Origin: Lepidodermella squamata
Lineage: Eukaryota; Gastrotricha
Assembly: GCA_047495785.1 (NCBI GenBank)
Contig: JBLDXI010000033.1
Location: 2,356,001 to 2,420,000 of the forward strand
Length of the DNA stretch: 64,000 bases
Direction: 5' to 3'
Each line of letters begins with the position of its first letter. Position 1 is the stretch's first letter. Below the pieces are notes generated by a model. The model was not told where the DNA came from, did not search any database, and saw nothing but the letters and a program-made list of their open reading frames with translations. Both the position numbers and the translations under genes were made by a program. Below, piece after piece: positions 1 through 11,000 of this stretch.

Positions 1-1265
1 CCCCCTTTTTCGTAACCAGTCTCTTCTTGACCTCAAAATTTGCGACTGTGTTCGAGAGACAAAGATCGAGGAATTGTTGGTACTTGGGACTGGTAGGTCC
101 CTGCCAAATCCCCAGGAGGAGCATATTCTCCGGCTTGTACCTGAAACATAATTAACACACTAATCACCGTTTTCTTCTTCTATGTTTTTAAATACCTTGC
201 ATATTCAGGCAGATTCTTGATGGTTGCCAGCAAAGGCCACACGTTTGTTCCAGTTCCCGCTCGCTTTGACAAGGTAGTACCATCAAAATTTATTTGTAGC
301 TGAAGATCGAGATTGTGAACATCAGTGAGAGGTACAACGCCAGCGTCGATGAAGTCACTCAATATTACCAATAGTTGCCAGGCTAACGAGGGCACGATGA
401 TCTCCCCCATACTAGCCGTTGATAATGTTGTTCCACATTGCCCGCATTTCTTTGCAGCATCAACTTGCACAAAACATGACGGGCATAAACTTTGCAAAAT
501 TTGAGGAAGAACCACGTCACCCATGCCAGTCAGCATTTTTCTGTAAGATTTCAACGAGGACGGAATCGAGGCCAGCTTCGCAGCATCACCTTTGGCAAGC
601 TCCCGAAAGCCCTTCGTTACAAGATCCAAGCCTGCCTGCGCAAGGCCATGATCAATTTCAAGCGCACGAAGAACCGACATGGGCGAATAGCTGTTGATCT
701 TCGGGTCTGGATTGGGCTGTTTTACTATTTCAGCATGAACAAAACGATCCGCCGTGTCAGTGATGTTTGTTTTCGCGCCGGCTGGAACTGAAGTTCGTGG
801 GGCTTCGTCGGCCTCATCGGCCTCGTCCATTTCGAAATCAGACTGGTTTACCTCCCAATCACTTGGGAATGAGTCGCAAGATGACTGTGAAAGCACTTCG
901 TACTCATCGTCCATCCCTGATTGACCAGGCAGGTCGATTTCATCTGATTCTTCCTCACTGATGGGCCATTGTTCACCATGCGCCGTATAGGATGCTTCAG
1001 CAAACTCAGGAGCAGGCTCATACGACTCGGATGAGGTAGACGGCCTATCAGCAATTACCGAATGCGTGGTTTGAACGTTTGTTGGCCTCTCACCACATTC
1101 CAACGACCTAATTAACGTAGCTGAAGCTATTCTTCGTTGAGTAGCCGACAACCCAACGTCCGATTCGGATTCTTCTTCTTCTTCTTCTTCTTCTTCTTCT
1201 TCTTCAGCTCCGCCGAGCTGTTGGAGTAACAAATCGATCTCTTTTCGAGCCTCTTTCGGCGGCAT
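1..1265 (-). CDS. Transposon-associated protein, N-terminal part (cut by left edge)
   Basis: Coding exons are 1265-196 and 140-1, with an intron at 195-141 (GTATTT...TTTCAG) that joins in frame; the gene continues off the left edge. The ATG at 1265 is the first in-frame one. The N-terminus has a 12-residue glutamate run encoded by a GAA/GAG microsatellite, then a long acidic Ser-rich region. A CxxC...CxxC pair (CPSCF and CGQCG) follows. The last part contains LQLQINFDGTTLSK and VWPLLATIKNL, and the second exon reads KPENMLLLGIWQGPTSPKY. This 'vN.DG..l.ks...WPiL....' arrangement resembles the long uncharacterised transposase-domain proteins that occur in many copies in invertebrate genomes. 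That identification is from memory of the family and is tentative. No catalytic residues are visible because the protein is truncated. It could be an active element, a relic or a domesticated gene. Confidence 0.55.
1164..1205. repeat. Trinucleotide (TTC/GAA) microsatellite inside a gene
   Basis: About a dozen TTC units on the plus strand, read on the minus strand as the glutamate run near the start of the left-edge gene. Such runs are length-variable. Confidence 0.85.
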
Positions 1266-1373
1266 AAGCAAACGCACAGGGTACAGTTGAACAATGAAAA
1301 GTAATTTCCTAAAACATATTAAGTAATCAATAAGACAAATGGTTCAATGTATCGTTCGTGGCAAGAAATCATA

Positions 1374-1791
1374 TCAATCCTTTATATGTCCCTTTGCGGA
1401 TTTTTTGGATTTTTCCTTAGGTTTCTTAGGTTTTGGCGGGAATGCTAGCGGATGTCGCTTAGTTTCATGCTTCTCAAGCTCATACTTGGACTTGAAACTC
1501 ATATCGCATACAGGGCACACAAAACTACTATTATGTTCTTTTCGCTCATGTGCCTGCACCGTCAACCATTCGTCGGAGTAAAAATCGCATGACTGACATG
1601 AGAAACAGTCTGCGGGTATCAACCGCCCCTTAGCCGGAACTTTGCTAGAATAAACGTAAGACTACTCTCAATCTTATAGACATTTGAAAATAGTTTGCTA
1701 ACCGTTTTTTAATGGGTGGCTGAGGAGCCTCGGAGCTTGAACTGCTTGAGGTCACATCTTCAGCGTCAGAGTCAGACGACTTTGAGCTCAT
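1374..1791 (-). CDS. Small C2H2 zinc-finger protein (119 aa)
   Basis: Two exons, 1791-1703 and 1644-1374, with an intron at 1702-1645 (GTTAGC...TTCTAG); the join keeps frame and gives 119 residues. The start is the ATG at 1791, preceding an acidic Ser-rich leader. The splice junction creates PPIKKRKVPAKGR, which looks like a basic nuclear localisation signal. Two fingers follow: C-x2-C-x15-H-type (CFSCQSC...HERKEH) and a second (FVCPVCDMSF...HETKRH). The tail is Pro/Lys-rich (FPPKPKKPKEKSKK). Two tandem C2H2 fingers plus an NLS suggest a nuclear nucleic-acid-binding protein, but no orthologue is recognised. It lies about 110 bases downstream of, and on the same strand as, nothing obvious; the left-edge gene follows it on the same strand, so it might belong to that mobile unit. 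Confidence 0.7.
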
Positions 1792-1845
1792 GAAGATTTT
1801 AACAAAATAGATGGTAAATGAGACGCGCCTTTGAAAAAGCTGCAC

Positions 1846-3548
1846 TTAAAGGCATAAAGCATGCAATATGGGTAGATGAACATATGGACATAGGTACAGA
1901 GCAATCATAAACACTAGGCGTGAACGATCATAATAACTAGAAACTAATTTTTTCAACTTAAAACATGAAGCAACCTGCATGTAATCAACTAAGTTAGCAG
2001 TGAAAGGTTAAGGCGGCTGTCAGCAGTTCATATGCATCGCGGACTTAGCAGATTTTCAAACAAAGCACATCCCCAAAAGCTGCGAAATTAATTATTTATT
2101 AAATTATTTATCATAATCTTCAAAATATAATCAAAATAGCTCGTACAACAATTTTACCAAGTCGGCCGAAAAGCAGGCGTGAGAATTTTCGGTAAGCGGA
2201 GGTTTGGTCAATTTTTGTAATTTTTTCAACCAAACTAACCGGAAACTGTCTGTTTCAGGCGTTCAAACGGACAGGAGACTGCATGTTTCCGAACAGTTGA
2301 TCTAACAGTGCACAGTGCGGAAACTGAACGAAAACTGTCCGTTTGAACGCCGGACGGGTTTGCTAGGGAAAGCATGCTGCAAACGGGTGTCACGTGACAA
2401 AGGTGATACATTTGTTTTTGACATTTATTTTAAAATGTGATTTATTCGTCTAAGTATTAAATGATGTTTTCTTAACAGTCTTTGATCAGTAATATTCCAC
2501 AATAATTAAGTTTTTATGAGGGGTTAGTGTTGGTTATCGAAATCTATGAAAAAATGAACCGAATACGGCTTTTTTCTTGAAAAAAGAAGGAATGAGTGTG
2601 TATGCGCGTGAGTTGTTGGATGCTTTTGCGTAAGCTTTCATACCTTCCGCGACCGTGACTGATAGATGAATGTTCCGAGTCGAAGCACTTCTCATGGCTG
2701 TGAATCAGTATTCTAGATACACTATGATCTCATGTATAATGTGTTGGTGCCCTGACTTTGACTTGGATTTGACTAATGACTTGGATGGATTGGATGGAGT
2801 TCAGATGCTGAAAGATGCTTTCAGGGCAAAGCTTTTACCGAGGAAGCGCCTCACAGTAATATGTTTTATATCGCCGTCTCTAGTGAGAATGGGCAAGCAA
2901 CGTTTTTTATGATAAGTATTCATCGATTCATCGAATAAGTATAGGAATATATCAGCTGTTACGTCTTCGCTTGCATTCAATTGATAGACTGGTTTATCGG
3001 TGCTTATTAGGTTACTCTTTATACTGTAGTGTGGAGATTTGTCGCGTTTTATCCTTTTCCTGTCATTCCAGCCGAGCTCCTTTGGTGCTTTGCCAAACAC
3101 CAAATAATTACTTACCTCTCTTAAGTCTTAAGATTGAAATCTTTCATTATTTCGCAACATGCAACATTAATACGTGTATTGAGTCACTAGTCGGTAATAG
3201 TGGTCAATAATTGTTTTATTACCATGATAGTGAGTTTTGGTAGTTTATCCACTTGTTTGCATTATTGCACTACCATGAAATGAGGAGTGGCGCTAAGTTA
3301 TAGCATCAATTCGAACTCTGAAATGCGGAGCAGTCATTGAAATCTATCATATCTAGATGCGTTTTCATGTATTTTTCCACTTGCTTTTTGCTTAGTTGCT
3401 GTGTTATGAAGGTTTTCCTCATTTACTGCCACCTACGATATGCGGGTTAACTTCAGTTTGAACCTTTTCAGCTTCATATACGACCTGAGTTATCTTTACT
3501 TAGCATTGCCCGTAACTCTGTTTTGTATTGACTATCTTGAAATTCTAG
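1846..3548. other. Intergenic stretch without a supported gene
   Basis: Between the zinc-finger gene and the myosin light chain. It holds a 17-base inverted repeat (2258-2274 with 2335-2351) and AT-rich sequence. A 100-codon minus-strand open frame near 2801-3103 has no recognisable domain. Confidence 0.6.
2258..2351. repeat. 17-base perfect inverted repeat (hairpin-forming)
   Basis: GGCGTTCAAACGGACAG at 2258-2274 is the exact reverse complement of the sequence at 2335-2351, with a 60-base spacer that itself carries looser inverted GGAAAC/GTTTCC pieces. It could be the core of a MITE or other hairpin element; no flanking duplication was identified. Confidence 0.7.
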
Positions 3549-3571
3549 GTTAACATTGTTTTCTGTTATAA

Positions 3572-4195
3572 ATGGCTCAAAGGAAATTGGCTGGCAAGCC
3601 AGCCCCGCGGAAACGCGCTCAACGTGCGACATCCAACGTCTTTGCCATGTTTGACCAGGCTCAAATCCAAGAGTTCAAAGAGGCGTTTAACATGATTGAT
3701 CAGAACCATGATGGGTTCATTGATAAAGAAGATTTACACGAAATGCTTGCTTCTATGGGTTCGCAACCGTTATATTAAAACAATACAAACAATATTAGTG
3801 CTTTTTGCAGGTAAAAATCCCCAAGACGATCAGCTCGAGCAGATGCTCTCTGAAGCGCCAGGTCAAATCAATTTCACCATGTTTTTGACCATGTTTGGTG
3901 AAAAACTAAATGGAACTGACCCTGAGGATGTGATAAAGAACGCCTTTGCGTGCTTTGATGAAGACGGATCTGGGCGAATATCCGAAGAAAAGCTACGAGA
4001 AGTTCTCACTTCCATGGGTGATCGCTGGAGCGATGAGCAGGTATATCAATATATCCAGCTTTGACTGTTTGATCGCGTTTCATTTTCTAGGTTGACGAAA
4101 TGTTCCGCGATGCTCCCATTCGCGACGGCAAGTTCAATTACATGGAATTCGTCAAGATTCTCAAGTACGGAAAGAAGGATGCCGATGACCAATAA
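3572..4195 (+). CDS. Myosin regulatory light chain (non-muscle/smooth type)
   Basis: Three exons, 3572-3758, 3811-4040 and 4091-4195, giving 173 residues, the usual family length. This is the regulatory light chain of conventional non-muscle myosin II (MYL9/MYL12, fly Sqh, worm MLC-4). The N-terminus carries the MLCK/ROCK site [11 protein letters not shown], with the phosphorylatable pair at Thr20 and Ser21. The first EF-hand loop, residues 43-54 ([12 protein letters not shown]), keeps all Ca/Mg ligands. A second EF-hand-like segment ([12 protein letters not shown]) is also acidic, and [13 protein letters not shown] is the conserved C-lobe motif. The first intron has an atypical GTTCGC donor, but the phase and conserved GKNP junction support it. 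An acceptor-like TTCTAG at 3543-3548 lies 23 bases before the ATG. The AATAAA at 4191-4196 overlaps the stop codon. Confidence 0.95.
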
Positions 4196-5025
4196 AACAC
4201 ATACTTTGAATTTTGCTATCAATTTTTATTACCAATGATTTCGCTGCAAAACAACGTTTATTACCGATGTGTTAAATTGCTGTTTGTCTCTTTTCTAGTT
4301 TACGTGCCCTAGGCTACTGTAAAATTGTGCTTGGTGCTTTACCTTCGGTGGCTCTTCTGTGGCAGTCATTAAATTACATTTTCCCATTGGAAATCGTGTT
4401 GCCATTATTTGGCCAAACTTGTATCCCTTCGTTGCAATGTGCGCGCCATGCCTGAACGCTAATTTCACCCGTCTGTGTCTGTATCTTTACGCTGGCTTGC
4501 ATTGAGTTTCATGGTTCACGCATTCCAACTATTACTTATTCATACTTAGGTCTCCTCATACATCTCGGTATTTGCATGGTAGCAATGATATAAAATGTGC
4601 TTGTTTAAGCGTATGCTATGCGTCGAAAAGGTGGTCATAATCATCAACTATAAACCTACTATATTTATGTGTATGTATGTGTGTACAAATAGCGTCGAAG
4701 TGTTGATGTGTGATTAATGATGAAATTGATAGATTCTCTTCATGATAGTTTGTAAACGATGCAGTGAATATCTGAATCTGCTATTTTTTATGCCAATACC
4801 CGATTCGTCTATACCGGAAAAATGCGAAGCGAAAAATATGCGTTGGCCAAATTTGATGATCTTGTGAGACTTTCTTGTCTTCCAAGTCGCTCTTGCATTC
4901 AGTGCAATCGGTGTAAACTGCTAAATCTGCTGCATCAATTATTTCAACTACTGCATGTCATTGCTTGGATTTGGAAATAAACTACGGCTTTTTATTGCGA
5001 CAAATATTCATCTGTACTATTCGTG
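4196..5025. other. Intergenic, light chain to huntingtin
   Basis: AT-rich sequence with no supported coding frame. It should hold the light-chain 3' UTR and the huntingtin promoter or outron; no clear core-promoter motif was seen. Confidence 0.5.
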
Positions 5026-5033
5026 TTATTTAG
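5026..5033 (+). promoter_or_regulatory. 3' splice acceptor abutting the huntingtin start codon
   Basis: TTATTTAG directly precedes the ATG at 5034. No coding exon lies upstream, so this is either the end of a 5' UTR intron or a spliced-leader trans-splice site. Confidence 0.5.
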
Positions 5034-8000
5034 ATGGCCAAGTTATTTGGTGCATTCAAAGCTTCGCTATCCTTTCAACCACCCACAATCACCCTTGGTT
5101 CAGAACCTAAGAAACCAGTGGTCGAAAGGTTGGTATATTCTTGGCTCTCATATCCAAATAATCGAATATATTCATACCTGACAGATCGCGCAAGGAAAAA
5201 GAGGCGTATTGCAGCAATGCAGAGAAAACAATTGTTGAAATTTTTGGAGCAAAGTTAGTTTGACCTAAAAATATTTATATGGGTGTTGTGTCGTCCAAAT
5301 ATAACATAGTGTAACTTGACTCTAAACTATTTATAGGACTGAAGAAGATTTGAATCGCGGAGCCGATGAGGTTTTTCTTTCGCTGGCAACTTGGTGTGCC
5401 GACGATGAACAAGACATCCGAATTCTTGCCGATGAAACTCTGAACAAAGTTTTAAAAGTATTGCACTCTACATTTAATTGACCTTCGAAAGCAAATCATA
5501 TTTTTCCTAAGGTGATTCAGCTTAACTGGCCCGGCAGATTGCTAAGTCTGCTGATGAAACAGCTTTCAAGGCCGACTCTTCCTTCACGCAGCCTCAAAGC
5601 TGTCATGTATAAAATAGCGAATGTCTCGCACCTGGTCAAACCTTCGAAAGCGCGATTTCATGCACAAAATTTGGTTGAAATATTACCTGGACTGGTCGAT
5701 TTAAATGATGACGTCGTTCAGGAGGCTCTGGGGCATATGGTATGCCGCTTATCACCCGCGTTGTTTTACTACGCTTCAGACGCTGAAGTGAAAGTACGCT
5801 TGATTCTCAATTTTGAGCGTCCGAAAATTGAATTTAAATTTAGACGGTTATTCGATTGTTCATGCGACCGTTGGTTCGACCTTCAGCAGGGCAACAAAGA
5901 GCCTCAGCCTCTGCTATCGCCGCTGTTTGCCAATCAGCTAGAAAACCGATTTTAACAACCAGCTGGATTTTATCAGGCATACTGCGGATGCTCTTGCCCA
6001 TAGATTTGAACGAGGCTGAAACTGCGTCAATTGGTACTAATATTTCATCACCGAACCACGACCGGCAGGTTGGCCTTATGATGGCTATAAAAGTGCTGCT
6101 AGTGACATTATCGAGCAACCGAGTGAATGATTTACACGAAGCAGCTGCCAACGAACTGGCAAGGTCCGGCCAGGGTGTTCGCAGTTTGAACTCGTCCATT
6201 TCTTCCGTTTCTTCAGGACCAAAGCCTGTAGTTTCTTGCGAACATTTGATTATCGTAAGTGGCCGGATCTGAATTTTCGTTTTGTTTTTTCACACTGTTT
6301 ATTCCAGATTTTTGAGCTTTGCATTCATTTCTGTTGCAACACGGGTCAAGTTTCTCTGGTAACCGTTTCGCTGGAAACTCTGGCCTGCCTCTTCCAGATT
6401 CGCTCGAAACCGTTCAGTAATTACTTGACCACTCCAAATAGCGCCAAAAGCTACTGGAGAATATTTCCCGACGATGTGCACAACGTCGACGAATTTCTCG
6501 CTGAGCTCGACGAAGATTCTGGGCTGAAAACAGCGACTGAAATTGAAGACAGAGTGTCTGTTTCAGACTTACCAGCGGCTGATAGTAATGCTCTTCTTGG
6601 CACTCTGACCAGCTCTGCTTCTCGACTCGCTGTAGACCGCGCTGATTGCCAATCGACTGATTCCTTGACGCTGCTACCTGTTTCAGGCGGGTCTTCGCTA
6701 ACTTCCGGCGTGATTGTTAGTGAATCAGCGAATTCTCGCCGGCCGTCTGTGGCATCGAGCGCCGGAGTCTTAGTCGCAGGTTCAGCTGAATTGGACGAGG
6801 TTGAGCGGGATGTCCGGCAAGAACGTATGACCCATTCGAAATCAGACGACGCTTTCGCCGCAGATTCGGAGAGCGTAACAGCGGACCAGGATGAAGATGC
6901 GAGGTCGATTTCGACGAAACGAAGCGGTCATTCTCGGACTAATACCATGACATCGGCTGCTTCGTTTAACGTCGCCTCCACACCCGGCGGTGACCCATCT
7001 GCTTACTCGAATGACGCGACTATCGGCCAACTGACTGACCCGGGTGGTGTGCCTTTAGTTTTCGCCGTTCGTTTGCTGTCCAAACGCTTTTTGTTGAGTG
7101 GCTATAACGGCGTGCTCCTTTCTGACCGGCTTTCCCGGATCAGTTTCAAAGGCCTGGCGCTTAGTGCTTTGTCCGGAATGCTCTCATCGCACCCATCTGT
7201 TGTCCTGAATAAATTATTCCCTAACGAAATGGTCAACCAGCCTTTGACTGATATTTTCCTATACGCCACGCATCAAGATTCCCATTTAAAAAGCGCTCTT
7301 GTTGCTTTGATCGGTAATTTCATAAATGCAGTACTGATTTCAACACAAAAAACGCCGAGCCTGTGGACGAAAGAGCACGGAGATGTGCTGCCGATTTCTC
7401 AACTGGTCGGAATTTTAGAGACAATAATAACAACATCTAACGAGCAACATTTGCTGAAATCGACAGTGACATCCGTCGGAATTTTCTTGCCGCTTCTCCT
7501 GCAGTCATCCGAGGCTCAGCTTGGTCTATCACTGATTCGGCAGTTATTGGCTTTGAAATCGAAAACCTACTGGCTGCTGAAAGTCGAAATTTTAGATGTG
7601 ATATCAAAATTGGACTTGATGGTGATCTGCCATCTAGACCAATCGTATTGCGACATTCTTCAACAAATTCTCTCGCTTTGCATTCAATTTATGGGCGATG
7701 ATGATCTACGAGTGAGAAACGCGGCTGCGAAATCTTTGACCTCACTGTGTGTTTTCGGGAATTTACCCGCCCAACAGGAGGCGGTTCAGGATATTTTGTT
7801 ATCAAGAGCTCGCTGCTTAATCTTGCCGGTTACAGGCGATGCGGCTAACATCCAGCAAATAAACGGCTGTGCATCGTGGCTGCCCGTCGTATTCGGTGTT
7901 AATTCTTCATTTACTGTTCCACTACCGATTCAGCAGTTGCAATCGATGAGCGTTGTGAATGCAACTGCGATAGACTTGCTGCTGAAGCAAATCTACCTCG

Positions 8001-11000
8001 AGACAATAACGCGAAATAACGTCAACTTCATTTCCGGTGCGATTGCGTTCTTTCTGCAGCTGTCAGAACTACACCGCCCAGCGCTGAATCTGCAGTCGTG
8101 GTCCAATATGAGTGTACCAATATTAAACCTCGTACTATCTCTTGCATCGTCCACTACTTACGGCGTTGATTTGGTTAACCATGCTGAGATGCTGAAATTA
8201 GCCTCAAATTTGCTAGCAGGAGCAATCGTGAAAGACTTGCGTAAAGTCGAGATGATAACTTACACGAAACCTCGCGATAAGTGGTTGCATGTAGCCGGGC
8301 CGAATGCTGAACAGAACCGTCGCATGATTGAGTCACTGTTCGTCCACTGCCTGCGCATGCTGAACGTGTTCAGTCATGTTTTTCAAACAGTTGCGAGCGG
8401 CAATTCAACTTTGCTGCATTTGATCCGTGGGCCTGTTCGAAGTATCACGTCAAGTGCTCAACAGGCCATTAATCGCGGCCGTGCTGCGGTTGAATCGAAC
8501 TCGGCTGCCGGAATTCCTCCATCCGGCGCAAATTCCTCCACAGGGCCTGCAGCGGCTATGCAAGCTGAGTTTGACAGGTTATTCCGGGGAAATACGCTCG
8601 GCGATTGCATGAACATTCCACATTTCAACCGAATTCATAAGCAGTTGCTGAAAGCTTTCGCTTCATATCGTCTTTCATCGGAGCTGAGTTTATCAAACGA
8701 AAAATTCGGCCAGTTACTATCGGCCGTCCTCCAACTTTTGTCTACCATTTTCGAACTGTCGACGTTGAATGAAATGAAGCCGATGCTGGAGGAAACGGTC
8801 GCGTATCTAAAAGCGGCACTCCTCTTCCAACCAAATGGCGTTATCGAGTCTGTATATCAGCTGTTGAAAGCACTGTTCGGCTGCTCTATTGTAGCTCATT
8901 GGGATCCGAACACAATGTTGGGTGGAAGTGCCCAGTCGAGTTCGAACAGCGATTTCCAGTCGCCGAGAATCGGACAAAGCCTAGATGTGAGGTCATCCTC
9001 ATCAATGCACGGCTTTTACCACGCCTGCTTCCTCACGCCTTACACAATGCATACCCAGTTGTTAGCCGGAATGTCGACGAATATGACTGCGAGTTCTTCG
9101 CAATTGTTTTCGAGCTTCAACGCCGGTCATGGCGAGGATAATTATTCGCTGCTAGATGATTTGAGAATGTGTGTCCGCCGCCGATCCGCCTTAATTTTTG
9201 AGCAGCGGGCTGCTACAGGCCAGCCTATTACTCGCGCCGATCGCGAACTGGTCGAATCTTTGATTCACCCATTTGAAGCGATTGTCATCCAGTCAATCAA
9301 ACTGTACACGTTATCATCTTCCGATCTTGACACACAAAGAGCAGTTTTGCGCTTGTTAACTCAGCTGATTTATTTGAGGGCCAACTACTCATTGCTAGAC
9401 AGCAACGGAGCTTTTATGCAATGCGTGATTCGTCAATTAGAAGATCTCGATCACCCTTCTGATTTACGCAGGCAATTGTGGCTCGATGATGCTTTCCATT
9501 TCCTATCCGCGGTCGGTTTGAACCCGATTGGCGCGAAACAGCCTCCTCTTTCGTTTGCTGATTTGCTGACGTTGACCGATTCAATTGTCGCAAATACGTT
9601 GCATCTCGATAAACTCATTGCACTGCCGTGCTTGAAGCGAATTGTTGTTGATTTGTTCGTCTGCCACTCGCCCTCTCGCCCGTCCTCTTCGCAACAAATT
9701 ACCAGCGAAGTGTTGGCCCAAATGGAATTTGTTGTCCTCAAGCTGTGTAAATTGACCCACCCTAGGGTGTACCCGTGTTTGATCGTTGTGCTTCAAAGCA
9801 GCCGCATGCAGGGCGAAGATCGCTGGAAACGCGTTTCGCGTCAGATTTCTGATATCGTATTGCCATCGCTGGAAAATCGCGAGACCCCGTTCACCTGCCG
9901 CGCCGATTTCGAGAACTTTGTTTCGCTGCTTTCAAATTTAACGGCAAGTGTTTTCCGCCCGGTCGATTTCATCTTCCGCGTTTTCTATCGCCAGCCTGTG
10001 ACCAACAGCGCCCCAACTTCCATCACAATTTCAACCAATTTAGCAACTATTGTTGGCTTAACTTGCGTCCTGCTAGTTCATACCAAGGAGGATATGCTCC
10101 TTGCAAGAATTCGGGAATTTTTCAAAGAGCCAGCGGGTCAAGAATCACCATACGCTAGTTTGGCCTCTTCATCTGAACCGGAAAATGCTTTCATTTCATT
10201 CCAACTGGACACCATTGTCGATTCTGTGAAGTTTCTTGTCGATAAAATGTCTGACTTGTCAGCTGCTCGAAATGCGGCTTCCAATGCAGATTTTGACTTT
10301 CTCGCGTTCTTGGTATCTAAAAGCCTGCTTAATATACTTCACGTGGTTCATTCTGGTCATTTCCCCCGGTGTATCAAATCACTCAAGTCCTATATTGAGT
10401 CACTCCGGTTGGACACGTTGTGGTCTACCTTCGGAATTTCATACCCGTTACCCACGCTGCTGTGGTACCAATTGGTTGTTTTGGTGACTGGCGGAGTTGG
10501 CCTCCCCTGGAACGACCTTTGCCAATCGCTGGTTGCGAATAGCGCATCTTGGTCTTCTTCATTCATGCTATCGACTCTGTTATCTCTAGCTGCTGATCAC
10601 TTGTGCGAGCGGACGGATGACGTTGAGCGGCTGTCTTGGCTGCTAACCTGCCATTCTACCACGATTTTGTCGTTGATTTCAGAAGCTACGCTCCGCGATT
10701 TAATCGCATCGTGTCACCGCCAAGCACCTGCGAGTGGTTTGCTAGTTCAAGCCGTTGTGGGGGCATTGGAAAAAGTAGCTGAATCGCAATCAACCACCAT
10801 TTCGCCGCATTTGATCTGCCGAGGATTGCACGCTCTAGACAACGTTCATCCTGATCAACAGGTCGTCGCGCTTCAGCTTGTCATCGAAAAACTGTTACCA
10901 ACTTGCAGACAGTGGCCTCAGGTCAAACGCCGAATAGCTGACTTGATCATCAATCTGGCGAGCGAGCTGCATCACAGGAAAGCTCAACTCCCAGCCGAAA

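Noticed and set aside
2801-3103. 100-codon minus-strand open frame
   Set aside because: No recognisable domain, no supporting splice or neighbour evidence; kept only as unexplained.
5794-5955. Continuation of huntingtin exon 4 in its own frame to 5955
   Set aside because: After 5793 it loses similarity; splicing to 5844 restores the match to the human HEAT repeats.
6236-6307. Start of the big huntingtin exon at 6236
   Set aside because: These bases are the end of the previous exon in another frame plus intron; conserved sequence begins at the 6308 acceptor.
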